From Puccinia triticina (Eukaryota; Basidiomycota; Pucciniomycetes; Pucciniales; Pucciniaceae): 64,000 bases of DNA. Below are positions 1 to 10,862 of the stretch, in pieces; the first letter of the stretch is position 1; every line of letters starts with the position of its first letter. Position numbers and translations under genes: made by a program. The DNA is taken from NCBI RefSeq assembly GCF_026914185.1, contig NC_070564.1:1302001-1366000 (forward strand), read 5' to 3'. The notes below the pieces were generated by a model. The model saw only the letters and a program-made list of their open reading frames with translations. It did not search any database and was not told the origin of the DNA.

Positions 1-1959
1 GGAGTTTCCTGCATTTCCAGCGAAAGATCATCGGGAATCCGCCCCCGGAAGCGTATGCGGGGGTGAAATGGACATGGACGGCGAAGGTATGGGACCCGCA
101 ATGCTCTGCCCAAAACATCAAGGCCGCCTTCTCCTCCCCCGACCTGCCCCCCTGGCTTGCGTGGAGAGGCAACCTCTTATCCGGCGTCCCGACTCTTGAC
201 CTTATCGGAACTTCTTACCTCATCACTGTCCTTGCTGCTACTAATCCGAACTCGAAATCGGCATCATCCGCCCTCGATCTTTCTTTCACCCTCACCGTCA
301 AGTCTCCCGAGGAAATGGGTAACTAGTGTCCCCTCCTCCCCTTCCAATCCCCCGCCTTCTTCAAATCGAATGCTCACATTTTTTTTTTGGGAAATAGTTA
401 CGAGTCAGATTGACAAGAATCAGAAAACAGAGGATAATAATCCAGCCTTGCAATCCGATTCGACTGTTCCGCAAAGTTCATCGGAGCAAATCTCGCTCGA
501 TACCACGCCGACACATTCGCCACCTGATCTAGCCGGATTCACGAATGGGAGTTCATCGACGACCGCACTGGAGCGGATCCCGTCAGGGATGCTGCAGTTG
601 TCCTCAGACGGCAAACATCCGACAAGCTTCAACCCAGTGCCCGGGCTGTCGCGGACGGACTCGTGCGAAAGCGTGCCGATCAGCTCGCCCATCCTCGAAG
701 ATCCGCCTAGGCTCCTCGGCCACACCCAGCAGGCCCCGTTCGACGGACTTCTTTCCGAGAGTTCTCTGTTGCACGAGTTCCGGAACGCCGTTATGAAGGA
801 GGGCGACGGCCTCGACTTCGATTCTGTACATGCTGCTGACGTTCTTAACCGTATGATGAGCAGCACGCCCACTACCACCACCACCACCACTACAACGACA
901 GCAACGACGACGACGGCGAAGACGGGATCGGAGGGCGTAAATGAGTTGTCTGACAATAGCCTTTCGGGATCGCTGGCCGCCGCCCGGTCCCAGTCGCTCG
1001 ACTTCTCATCATCATCTTCAGCCGGTCACCCGCTGGCAGCGCTCCATCTCGACCAACAATTCGGGCTGCGCGGCCCGTCGGCTGTCCAGCAATCGGCGAG
1101 CACGATGATGGGGGCATCGGGGGAGGGCGGCGCGTTGCCAGCTGGCTTAATGTTGATTCCGTCGACTACCGCGGGGATGGTGGCGGGCGAGATGGAGCCG
1201 GAGGGATCCGCGGCTGGTGGGGGCGGCGGGACGCATGGGCTGGGCGACGGCGGAGGCGTTCTCCTGGACACGCTGATCAGCTCCTCGACGGGCGCAGTGG
1301 TAGTGGGCGATCTCGCGGGAGACACATCGCTTAGCGGGCCCGGCCTCACAGCCCGCATGCTCCTCGACGCTGTCGTCCACCACCACCACCAGCAACAACA
1401 GCAACAGGAAGAAGAACAGGCCGTGGCCTTGCACGAAGCGCGGCTCCAGACCGTGCGCGAAAACCTCATGTCCACCGACGCCTTCCTCTCTGACTCCGCC
1501 GGCGACCTCATAAGGACCGCGATCGTCTCCGACGATCCTCGCGCCAGACAGTTCGCCGCTGACGTGCTTGCGCCGATGGCGCCTGCTATTCCTGTCCCTG
1601 AGGACCCTTCTCCTGCCGTCGGAGGCGCATCGACTGGGCCGGCGGCTTCCGCTGCTGCTGGGACCAACCCCTCTGCGGGCCTCCCCGCCCCTCGATCCGT
1701 CTCCGACTCCGCCCGCCATCCCGCCCGTCTCCCGCCCGCCCCGCGCCCGCCCCAAGCCAAGCCTCCCTCTCCCCCCTCTTCTTCTTCATTACCATCCTTC
1801 GACATCCCCCACCAATCCAATCCTTCTACCTCCCTCCACCCGCTCATCCTCCGCCCGCTCCCCGGCCTCCTCCCGCCCTCGTCCCTCCTCCTCCTTCCCC
1901 CCACCACTACCTCTTCTGGTTCTTCTATGCCTGGTAATCGTCCTGCTGGTGCCGGCTGA
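1..1959 (+). CDS. 3' part of a host gene: Ig/cadherin-like end followed by a long low-complexity tail (5' partial)
   Basis: The gene enters from the left edge. Exon 1 is read from base 3 to 318 and exon 2 from 398 to the TGA at 1957-1959. The 79-nt intron (319-397, GTAACT...AAATAG) joins the two frames in phase 1. The first ~105 codons contain the motif PDLPPWLAWRGNLLSGVP followed by GTSYLITVLA, which resembles the end of a putative Ig or cadherin-like domain (Leu-Pro-x-Trp-Leu ... Leu-Ser-Gly-x-Pro ... Tyr-x-Ile-Thr-Val). That domain reading is a judgement by eye. The rest is low complexity: Ser/Thr-rich, a Thr run near 860-910, Gly-rich near 1210-1260, a His run then Gln run near 1378-1410, and a Pro/Ser tail. 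One better-conserved-looking block (EARLQTVRENLMSTDAF, about 1435-1490) sits before the tail. Function unknown. The open frames on the minus strand here are shadows. Confidence 0.7.
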
Positions 1960-3304
1960 TCGCCACTCAACGCTTGTGCTGTCCCTTATCTCTACCCCCC
2001 CACTCCCGCCTTTCTTGTACTCCCTCTTTGTCTTCTTCTTTCGAGCTACGGACTCTTTTCTTCCCTTTTCTTTCTTTTTGCTTTTTTTCCTGAGCCGGGA
2101 CGGGGTCCAGCAGGGGAGTGTTTTCTGTTTGTATATTTGTTGAGACGGACGGGGAGACCATCACGGCTTGTACGGCTTGTTTCTCTCTCTTCATGTACTC
2201 CTGCTTCTTGCGTCGCCCCACCGTCTCCTCCTTCTTCCATTCTTCTCTCTCTCTTGTGTGCACGTCTTCAGAGTCCTTCCAAGCCCCTTCGTGCCCGCTC
2301 TTTTCGACCACCTCGCCTTCGTTGGCCCTCCAGGAGCTTCTCATCAATCCCCTCCCCCGCAAAAAAATCAAAAGGTGTTTGTAGGTATAATACTCAACGA
2401 TACTCATCAGCATACACGACCAAGGACATTCGACCGGTATCTCTTTCCTCTCTCCACATACTCTCATCTTCCCAGGCTCCTCATTCATGACTCACCACCA
2501 CCACATATTACTTCCCTATATATCTTGTGTTCGGCCACTATTGTACATGGGTGACTTTTTTTTCTTTCTTCATGCTTGTGTGTATGATTCTTGCCTGGTG
2601 TGACTTCAGGCTTAGCGGGGGCCCGGTGCGTGGCGATGCATCGGGTGCTTCTTTTCTAGGGTTTTCGCCACTCTTGGCTGGTACTTGCTTGTTTCTCGCC
2701 CTCGTCCTCTGTTCTCGTCCTCTCAACTCTCAGTCGGCCGCTTGATGCCGCGTCCTTCGCCCATGTACACATCTCTTCCTCTCCTCTGACTCTCTCCCCT
2801 CCCTGCCTCTTTCCTTGCCACCCTTCTCTATCTTGCGGCGCTACGTCTCTCCATACACATCTCTTTATCTCTTTTTTTTCTCTTGTTCGGCGGTGTGTTA
2901 TTGTGTCTTGGGTCTTGTAACTCTTCGATGTCTAGTAGTAGCACTGTCTTATAAACAGCCTTTTTGCTCTTGTTTCCTCATTCATCTCTCTTCTTCCTTT
3001 CGCACTTGAAGTAGCCCTCCAAAACAAGATAAAATGCACAGCCTGCAATGGGTCAACTTTGACATGAGAATAGTTATCGCTTCGATCTGGTTGAGATGTA
3101 TCCATGGGTCAGATAACTTAGCAGTCCCTCTATTGGGGAGGGGACGCCGTCCTGCAGGGACCCTCCGAACTTCGGACGTTGGCTCGCTCCCCCGAGGAGG
3201 GACTTCTATTGATGCCTTCATCCTTTGGGTGTCAGAAAATGTTTGATGACCGAGATGTAGCCAATCCAACTGATCAACATGTAACTACATATCATCAAAC
3301 AAGC
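1960..3304. other. 3' flank of the host gene, pyrimidine-rich, no gene seen
   Basis: The stretch is strongly C/T-rich on the + strand and holds no ORF with protein character. It probably contains the 3' UTR of the gene ending at 1959. At about 3124-3212 lies a GC-rich imperfect hairpin beginning near GTCCCTC and ending near GAGGGAC. It belongs to a hairpin family also seen at about 8135, 19615, 20104 and 32925. The segmental duplication begins at 3305. Confidence 0.5.
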
Positions 3305-4035
3305 TAATGATGGGATACATTCGACGACTGACGGGTTCAGACTCATTCAAGATCGGGAAACATACGCCAGTAAACCACCTGAAACGAATCACAGATGAAG
3401 ATACGGGGCAACGGATGAAACTCCCGAAACATTTGGAGAAAAGAACGCGTTTCACTTTACCAAGTGGTTGTTTCTGCTGAGAATGCTCATACATTACATG
3501 TGTACGTACCTGGGTCACAGATCAAGAATCATCTTTGAGCTTCCTGTTACGGATTCCCACTCGTGAACACATCATAAAGCTGCACCGTGTCCCACCCACC
3601 TGCCCACCCCGAGCGAACAGACAACACGAGTATTTGTCTTCGACTATCTTACCAGGCCAAGAAACTAGCTCCAGAGAACAGCAAGTGTAATCGAGCCTAA
3701 CCTTGTGAGAATTGCACAATTTTATTTCTACATCATTGTCATCTACTCTGGCATCAGCGCGATCTGGACCTGATTGGCATTTCGAGCATTGAACGTCCTA
3801 TCGAATCGTTCCGTGACAGCTATTGTTACTGATACAAACTGTTGCGGTTTCCTCTAGTCTTTTTTTTTTTTTTTTTGCTTTGCGTGGCGAGTCAGACCAA
3901 GACTTGGGAGAGTCAGGCGCACGTTTTCCACACTAATAAGTTGAGTGACAAATCCCTCTGATTATCCAGCTGGTACATTTCAATGGTTAAGCCTCTATAT
4001 CCTCCAGGAAGTTCAACCTGACGGCGCGGCATATC

Positions 4036-4530
4036 ATGCTTTTCCGATTCTTGGTGGTTGCTCTGGTTTGCAGCAACAGCTATGGCTTCGGACCGCACCG
4101 CGTTGTTCCGATCAACGGCATCGATGAGATCAATGAGATCGATCAGGTCCCTCAATTTCCGTTCATGGCGGTGCGACCATTCGGTGATGACCAACTCGAA
4201 GTTAAATTCTCGAAAAAAGTGCCAATCCCCGGCCCAAATGACGGTGTAAAGACCATCGATTTGGACCTGAAAGCAGTCTGTGCCGCCATTAGAAAAGAAG
4301 AAGGCGGCGAACTAGCTGCCGCGCAACTTGAAACCATAGCTCTAGACACCATGTTCGACCTGGATCTGTTACCGGTGGATTCGCCGTTTCCAGGGAACCG
4401 AAACCATTGGATGAGGTGGTCTTCGCGCTATTCATTCACCACTTATGATGGTAAGACATTCCCCGAAATAGCGAGGTTGGTCAACAAGGTCTGCACTCAG
4501 CAAATCAACGCACAGCTACCACCACAATAG
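4036..4530 (+). CDS. small secreted protein, candidate effector (paralogue A)
   Basis: The 164-residue frame opens with a signal-peptide-like N-terminus: Met-Leu-Phe-Arg, a hydrophobic core Phe-Leu-Val-Val-Ala-Leu-Val, then Cys-Ser-Asn-Ser-Tyr-Gly with likely cleavage near residue 16-19. The mature part has no recognisable domain, is mildly acidic in its first third, and has only two Cys. An apparent full-length paralogue lies at 21150-21638. The two share the signal peptide and the whole C-terminal third but differ at 25 residues plus a two-residue gap, mostly in residues 17-69. Small size, a signal peptide, duplication and protein-level divergence fit a pathogen effector candidate; that role is inference. 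No intron is needed. An upstream intron in the 5' UTR cannot be excluded. Confidence 0.75.
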   Translation: MLFRFLVVALVCSNSYGFGPHRVVPINGIDEINEIDQVPQFPFMAVRPFGDDQLEVKFSKKVPIPGPNDGVKTIDLDLKAVCAAIRKEEGGELAAAQLETIALDTMFDLDLLPVDSPFPGNRNHWMRWSSRYSFTTYDGKTFPEIARLVNKVCTQQINAQLPPQ

Positions 4531-5211
4531 ATGATCTCGGCGCTGCCATGGCGTAGCTACGATCCCGAACAAGCGTTCCTCCAATTTTTATACCTTGCAA
4601 GATCTTGCATAACCATTACTACTAGCATGCATGAGTTACTAAGCAGAAAAGATAGCAATATAATCAGACACAACACATGCAAAACTTCAAAACCCAGTTG
4701 GCTTCTCAAAAGTTTCAAATATTGTTTATAATTTCCATCGGCCACTTAGGGCCTCCCCAATCATTCTCCATGGTCATGCACCTGAGGTCATAGTCTGCAC
4801 TGTGCAGTGAACCCTTGTTAACCCTGGTTTATGGAGAAAGTGATGTGGTAGGCTTGGTAGACAGCTCTCCCTCAGAAGCAACATCAGACAAATTAAAGCC
4901 CAATTATTTGTAAGTGTGATGTGAAAGAAAACTTGCAATTACCATGGTGCCTGCAGCTGGAATGCCATTTTATTTTTGGCCATTGTTTGAATCTAAACTG
5001 GTCCCAATCTGCATGCCAAATCCCAAGCATTTGGTTTGTTTTCATGGGTTCTGATTATGCATTTGGATATGTACTATATAGACCTGCGCATGAAGCTTTC
5101 AAAGTGGGCTGGGGAAAGCGTACTGTCTGCAAGTTGGTGCTCCTGAATAAACTTGAACACCTACTTGCAAAAGTACTTGCAAGGTGCTCCTGGCTATCTT
5201 GAGAACTGTTA

Positions 5212-6390
5212 GAGCATCTCCACCCGGGGTGGTAAACCGGGTTGCTATCCCGCGTTTACCAACCCAAACCCAAAAAACACCACCCACCCGGGGTGCCAAA
5301 CGAGTTTCTATTTTGGCTCGGGAGCTAAAGATCTCAATTGGGTTGCTATGTATGGCAACCCACTAGCAACTCAATAGCAACTTTTCCCCAAGCTCATCCC
5401 CCCCTCCCTACCCACCATCAGAAGTGCTTACACCTACCCTAGAATAACTACAAATATGTACCCTCCACCAAACTGGTCATTGAGAGCACTGCAAGCTATT
5501 GATGACTGGCTGTCCTGCTAACTGTCTGCCCGGTCATTGAGAGCATCAAAAGCAATCAATGACCGGCTACACATATGACCAACCATCAAGAATATTGCAA
5601 GCTCTCAATGACTGGCTATACTGGTGATCAAGAGCTCTCTCAATGACTGGGTATACCGGTCATTGAGAGCCCTCTCAATGACTGGGTATACCGGTCATTG
5701 AGAGCCCTCTCAATGACTGGGTATACCGGTCATTGAGAGCCCTCTCAATGACTGGGTATACCGGTCATTGAGAGCCCTCTCAATGACTGGGTATACCGGT
5801 CATTGAGAGCCCTCTCAATGACTGGTCATCAAGAGCTCTCTCGATTGGTATATACCGGTCATCCAGAGCTCTGTCAATGACTGGCTACACCGGTCATCGA
5901 GAGCGTTCTTGATGACTGACTATACCGTTCATTGAGAGAGCTCTTGATGACTGACTATACCGTTCATTGAGAGCTCTCTCGATGACTGGATATACAGTCA
6001 TCGAGCTCTCTCAATTGGCTATACCAATTGAGAGCCTTGAAAGCTCAAGCTTTGGAAGCTATCAATGACTGGCAATGTATTCCGGTCATTGAGAGCTTTG
6101 CAGCAAGCCATCAACAACCGGCTATACCAGTCATCAAGAGCTTGGCAAGCCATTGATGACCGGATATACCGGTCCTAGGGACCTTTGTAAGCTATTGCCG
6201 ATCGGTGCCTGGCTGTATTGTTCATTAGGTTTGTTGTAACTCCATTTGATGACTTGGTCATCTTGGAGTGCTTCTGGATTATAGCAACCACGGGTGTGTG
6301 CCAGAGCCGCGCGGGTTGCTATATGCAAAAATTGAGTTGCCATCCCGGGGTTTTAGCAACCCACTTTTACCTCCCCGGGTGGAGATGCTC
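5212..6390. mobile_element. PIF/Harbinger-type MITE, 1179 bp, TSD TTA
   Basis: Terminal inverted repeats start GAGCATCTCCACCCGGGG and match over 18 bp. The element is flanked by TTA at 5209-5211 and 6391-6393. Copy B of the duplication has the unoccupied site (ACTGTTATGAG near 22765), which proves insertion and the 3-bp TTA duplication. A TIR beginning GAGCATCTC and a TTA/TAA target duplication match the autonomous Harbinger element at 33437-37011, so this is probably mobilised by that transposase family. It has no coding capacity. The interior is filled with short inverted repeats, including the 35-bp array at 5651-5825. Confidence 0.92.
5651..5825. repeat. tandem array, five identical 35-bp units, each with a palindrome
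   Basis: Units start at 5651, 5686, 5721, 5756 and 5791 with GTATACCGGT and are identical. Each contains the perfect dyad CATTGAGAG-CC-CTCTCAATG. Diverged units continue on both sides (about 5590-6170). The array lies inside the MITE at 5212-6390. Confidence 0.95.
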
Positions 6391-7195
6391 TTATGAGATG
6401 GATTCAACCTGCAAATCTCAAAATTGTTGGCGTTACATTTTTTTCCACTCATGTCTGTATCCATACTGGTTGAAATACCAGATCATGAGGCATAAAAATG
6501 GTGGTTTGAAAAGTTGAAAAACTCAAAATCAACCACCCTCTCCTCAAAGCAAGCCTTTTGGGAAGAGCTGTAGCTAGGTTCACAGTAATTAAATTGCCCA
6601 GCCATGACTTAACAATGTCCTATGTATCTCTGTATGTACAGGGAGGGTCTTGACTAGGTTGGCACAAGTTGGTATATGCCCCCGCCACAAGGTATTTGTT
6701 GGGCTGATTGGGAAGGAGACACTGAAACATGCTGAGACTTGTTGCACTGATATTTAGGATCATTCTGCTCAAACATCATGTGTGTTTATTTGATGTCCGA
6801 TCCACCATTTTTCAGACCACATTTTGTCTACTCAAAATAGATTGTAGTTTGGGATCTCTATAAAACCACGGTATAAGCTAAAGTCTAACGCTTCCCAGTT
6901 GTTCTTCAGTCACCACCATAGATTGGTCACATAGGTTTGAAGGATAGACTGAGACTTTTTCCATCAACAGTACTTATGTATGATGATTCCACTCAAACAT
7001 TATGTGTGTTCCACTTTGTATGTCCAGAACTATTTGTCTGCAGATTCCACATATATAATGGAGTAAATTCCAGGCACCAAGGACTGAGAGGAATCCACTC
7101 ATTCATAACACAAACAACCACTTTTTTCCCAACCCCCATTTGACATTATCATCAGTAAATTTTACTTAAACTGTGTTGGTAGTTGGAAAATTAAC

Positions 7196-8120
7196 ATGGT
7201 ATCACCAAAAACTATTTATAATCATGCTTCATTTCATAATTGGACAGCCATCTCATATACTCTATATCTCATAATGTTGATACTTATGGTTGGTCTGGTT
7301 CTGGTTGGAGGAATGGAACCATACATTGAAGCTCCTGCACTGAGTGCAACACTAGTTGCCTCCATCACCAATCACACAGCAGAGGCTGGAATGGGTAAAA
7401 TAGCCATTGAAAATCTAAATGCACCCATTTATAAAGGAAGAGAAATCATACCATCTTACAAACACAAGTTTGAAGAAACACACCTTCCACAGCTGCTGGG
7501 CAATCACCAAATAACAAAAAACAAAAACTTGCAGACCTCAATCTTTTCTCCAACACTCAAGATTATATTGAACCAGTGGAGAAGACCATACCAAAAGAAA
7601 ACCACGCTCCAACACAAACTAAACTTCAAGATGTTTCTTTCAAAATGGGAACTATGGAAAAGAAAGAGATCCCAGGTGGATACAAGACTCCAGTGCAAAC
7701 CCTCAGGTTTCCCTTGGAAATACAATATTTTGCAGAAAAAGATGAAAAGATGGATGTCATTGGGAAAATAAATGGCAATGGCTTTCCAAAAGAGAATCCA
7801 ACTTCAAGGAAACCTCAACCCCTAGATAGCCCCTCAAAAATAAAAAATTAGGCCCTGTTTGGCTGCTGCGTTATACGTGATAAATGTGCAAATTTATCAC
7901 GTGCAACCCAAAGTTTGCCCCCCATCTCCACCAAAACCTTTGACCCCCCGGGGGTTGCGCGTGATAAATAAGCCCATTTATCACGTATAACGCGGCAGCC
8001 AAACAGGGCCTATATCAAAAGAAATCTTGAATTGGGTCCCACAATTGCAAGAAAAGCAATTCCAGAAAACTACCTGAGACTGAGTCCAATTGAATCTGAC
8101 TCTCAAATTGATCTCCTTGC
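7196..8120 (+). pseudogene. tandem OTU-like gene, copy A: intact N-terminus, frameshifted and truncated
   Basis: Counterpart of the gene at 23600-25612. The start ATG at 7196 and a hydrophobic segment (about residues 22-40, Leu/Ile/Met/Val-rich, a signal anchor or signal peptide) are open here, whereas copy B has a stop just after it. Further on, near 7480, copy A has two extra bases (GAAACACACC against GAAACACC in B), which shift the frame. A 160-bp MITE then sits at 7851-8010. Homology ends at 8120, before the first OTU-like repeat. Both ORFs seen here (7196-7771 and 7576-7851) are pieces of the same reading. No functional OTU domain can be made from this copy. Confidence 0.85.
7851..8010. 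mobile_element. 160-bp MITE, TIR GGCCCTGTTTGGCTGC, TSD TA
   Basis: Long inverted repeats: GGCCCTGTTTGGCTGCTGCG at the left, its complement at the right, with GTTATACGTGATAAAT further in on both sides. TA precedes (7849-7850) and follows (8011-8012). The duplicate segment has the empty site ending CTTATATC near 24250, which confirms a TA duplication. The GGCCCTGTTTGG end recalls Tourist-like MITEs, but a TA duplication is more typical of Tc1/mariner; superfamily left open. Confidence 0.9.
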
Positions 8121-9078
8121 TAACTTAGCTAATTTCCCTCCTTGGGGGAGCAAAGCGACCTCCAAAGGAGGAACTTGAGTGCTGTGTCTACCTTGCGGCC
8201 TGAGAGAATTTCAACTTTTGGTGGGCACTTTCTTATAATCAACATAGCACATGGGTCTCTGGACCAAATTCCTTCTAGTTTTTGTTTCTGGGACCACCCA
8301 AGCTGTCCCCATCTATGTACTATTTCCATCTCCCCCCATCCCTTTTCTTTGATCTGCAATACCCTTTGTAACGACTGCCCCCTCCAGACTCGGCAGTACA
8401 TGTACATACCCCATACATGTACATGTACATATGTACATACCCCCCAGTTATCCAAAAAAAATATGATCTCCTTCTGATGACCAATCAAGACTGATTGACC
8501 AGTCATCAACCCACCTGCATACATAGATGACCTTGAGTGTCTTGAGATTGTGAACCCCCATTCAATGATCAGTGAAGAACGGTCATTGAATGGAGGGATA
8601 TTTATTCCCAATCACCCCTGTCAATCATCATTCTTTCAATGACCAATCACCGGGCTTTTCATGAATGGTCTATCAATGATTGGTCTTTCAATGACCGTTC
8701 TATCAATCACAGGCCTTTTAATGATGAATGGTCTTTTGATGACCAGTTTTATGATTACCGGTCATACAACAGCTCTGAATATAATCTGTTACCGGTTGCT
8801 GATTGTATCCATTTGATGACCGGTCAAGTTGTCATTGAATGTATGCATTCAAGCCGGATCGTCAAAGGTCTGTATGTGATAATAGTGTTGTGTTTTATGT
8901 TTACCTACAGAGAGGCTGAATGGACACAAGGGTGGTGATGGTGTCTTTATCCAAACTTGCGCTGCCTACCAAGCCGATACTGGCTGGCAAGGGTGGGTTT
9001 TTTCTTTAGCTAAGCAACCGAGCCTTGCGGGACTTGCTGGCTAGCTAAAGATTTACTGAAACAAGGGTGGATGCTCTT
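8121..9078. other. degenerate palindromic repeats, no gene
   Basis: Starts with a GC-rich hairpin (CTTAGCTAATTTCCCTCC..., about 8121-8175) where duplication copy A stops. From about 8460 to 8880 diverged copies of CAATGACCGGTC-like motifs alternate in both orientations; they relate to the 35-bp unit at 5651 and to the array at 17375. About 8395-8440 holds an ACATGTAC palindrome cluster. The ORFs here lack protein character. Confidence 0.6.
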
Positions 9079-9245
9079 GGTGTTCAAAGTTGGTTTGCAT
9101 AATTTTATGCATGCATAAATCATAAAATCATTTTTGCAGGGGATATGACTGTCTGATTATGTAATACAAAATTTCCTTGCCAAAACATTTTTATGATTTT
9201 ATGATTTATGCATGCATAAAATTATGCAAACCAACTTTGAACACC
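9079..9245. mobile_element. MITE-A, copy 1, 167 bp with ~52-bp TIRs
   Basis: Begins GGTGTTCAAAGTTGGTTTGC, ends with its complement, and the inverted repeats continue through TTTTATGCATGCATAAATC. The middle (GCAGGGGATATGACTGTCTG) also occurs in the second copy at 12523-16910. Its outer end shares GGTGTTCAAAGTTG with the Harbinger-like element at 12546-16755, suggesting a non-autonomous relative. The target duplication is unclear for this copy. Confidence 0.88.
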
Positions 9246-9299
9246 ATAACTCAAGATACATCAGATACCTTACATCTATGTATCTGTACCTGGATGATG

Positions 9300-9880
9300 T
9301 ATCTAAAGCAGATATATCTGATATATCTAGCATATGTATCTGATGTGTCTGTATCTGTATCTGTATCTGATGTATTGGTATCTGATGTATTGGTATCTGA
9401 TGTATCTGATGTATCTGTATCTGATGTTTTGGTATCTGATGTATCTGATCTATCTGTATCTGATGTAGGGGTATCTGATGTATGGGTATCTGATGTATCT
9501 GATGTATCTGTATCTGATGTAAATGATGTATCTGTATCTGATGTATCTGTATCTGTATCTGATGTATCTGATGTATCTGTATCTAATGTATCTGATGCAA
9601 AAGATGTATCTGATGTATCTTTATCTGCATCTGTATCTAGTGTATCCAAGGTATCTTTATCTGATGTAGCTGTGTCTGATTCATCTGTATCTGATATATC
9701 TGATGTATCTTTACCTGATATATCTCTATCTGGCATTTCTGTATCTGATGTATTTGATGTATCTGTATCCAATGTATGATCTGTATCTCTAATTTTTGAT
9801 GTATCTGCATCTGTATCTGATATATCTATAAGTATATCTGATGCATCTGTATCTGATATATCTATATTGAATGTATCTCA
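9300..9880. repeat. GATGTATCT / GTATCT satellite, left arm
   Basis: Irregular tandem repeat of GATGTATCT (9 bp) mixed with GTATCT (6 bp). All units are multiples of three and lack stops in some frames. This produces long spurious frames on both strands (Val-Ser-Asp and Asp-Thr-Ser repeats), which I do not call as genes. Confidence 0.9.
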
Positions 9881-10235
9881 GATACATCAGCTAAAGATAC
9901 ATCACCTACAGTTACAACAATAAATCAGCTATAGATAGATTGGATATGGATACATCGGATAAACAGCAGCTCAAGATAGATCAGATACATCACACAGATA
10001 CATCAGCTACAGATACATCAGCTACAGATACATCAACTACAGATACATCAGCTACAGACACATCAACTACAGATACATCAGCTACAGACACATCAACTAC
10101 AGATACATCAGCTGCAGATACATTAGATACACATACATTAGATACAGGTATGTCAGATACATCAGAAACAGAATCAGATACATAAGATGCCTCTACAGAT
10201 ATGTCAGATACATCAGATACACCAGATATATCACA
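9881..10235. repeat. satellite right arm, reverse complement of the left arm
   Basis: The same sequence family is inverted here (AGATACATC units). The best-ordered part, about 9990-10120, has 15-bp units AGATACATCAGCTAC alternating with AACTAC variants. Together with 9300-9880 it forms an inverted repeat centred near 9880. Confidence 0.88.
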
Positions 10236-10862
10236 TACATCACACATAGCAAAAGTGTCAGTTTTTTTTTTCCTACTGAAGGTTGCAACTTATGGTTTGT
10301 TTGTTTTTTCTGCTGAAGGTTGCAACTTACGGTTTGCAAAATTATATTTTCATTGCAGTGTGTTACAGGTTTGCAACATCCAAGTTTATTAAAGACACAG
10401 TTTTTACACAATTAAAAAAATTAAGATCAAGGGTTCCCCCTGTAAAATCACCAAATCAAGAAAAAAACGGATGTGCTTTGTGCACTGCAAAAAACTCGTC
10501 GCGCACTGCAGGGGGCGTCCACTCGACGTCCCGGCCACAGTGCGCGGAAGCTCAAAACGCTTTGCGCACTGCAGAAAATAAACAATGAAATTCTCATTTT
10601 TTTTTCTACCAGCTGGCAGAGGGGATTTTTCTTGCCCCTCCTCCATTTTTTTGGGGTATTTGGAGCCCCCAGCATGACATAAAAAAAGGGTCTTGGAAAA
10701 ACGACTCCCAACTTTTGGGAAAACGACTCCCATACGTCGGCGCAACTATTTTTCGACCAGCGCTCGACGTTGACCTAGACCCTTTTTTTGGGAGTTGTCA
10801 ACCCAAAATAATTTTTTTTTGGGGGTTGTTGTGCTAATTTTTTGTATTATTTTCATTATTTT
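10236..10862. other. repeat fragments related to the palindrome at 10863-12292
   Basis: About 10440-10680 resembles one arm of the following palindrome (GCGCACTGCA motifs, a GACGTCC centre, then GGGGATTTTTCTTGCCCCTC). 10687-10722 (AGGGTCTTGG...TTTTGGGAAA) recurs inverted at 17125-17160 with one mismatch. A copy of the AAGGGTTCCCCC box lies near 10426-10440. No gene. Confidence 0.6.

Larger units (their letters stand above)
4531..7195. other. noncoding duplicated spacer with one large MITE
   Basis: Conserved between the two duplication copies but without a protein-like frame. It holds the 3' flank of the secreted-protein gene, the MITE at 5212-6390 (absent from copy B) and the upstream region of the OTU-like gene. 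The matching stretch in copy B (21639-23599) carries two different MITEs. No promoter element is clear enough to name. Confidence 0.6.
3305..8120. repeat. segmental duplication, copy A
   Basis: Collinear with 20174-24351 in direct orientation. Homology starts at TAATGATGGG and ends at GATCTCCTTGC, inside the OTU-like gene. Copy A carries two insertions that copy B lacks: 5212-6390 (plus TTA) and 7851-8010 (plus TA). Without them it measures 3472 bp. Copy B without its three insertions measures 3480 bp. It contains a complete secreted-protein gene (4036-4530) and the 5' part of the OTU-like gene, which is broken here. Noncoding parts are nearly identical between copies; for example about 290 bp downstream of the secreted-protein gene differ at very few positions. 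Confidence 0.92.

Noticed and set aside
420..1970. Minus-strand frames of 178-314 codons opposite the first gene
   Set aside because: They are shadows of the low-complexity + strand frame. The + frame has the intron joining two frames and domain-like sequence.
9177..10247. ORFs of 81-200 codons made of Val-Ser-Asp or Asp-Thr-Ser repeats
   Set aside because: They are translations of GATGTATCT/GTATCT satellite in several frames and on both strands, with no start context or conserved domain.
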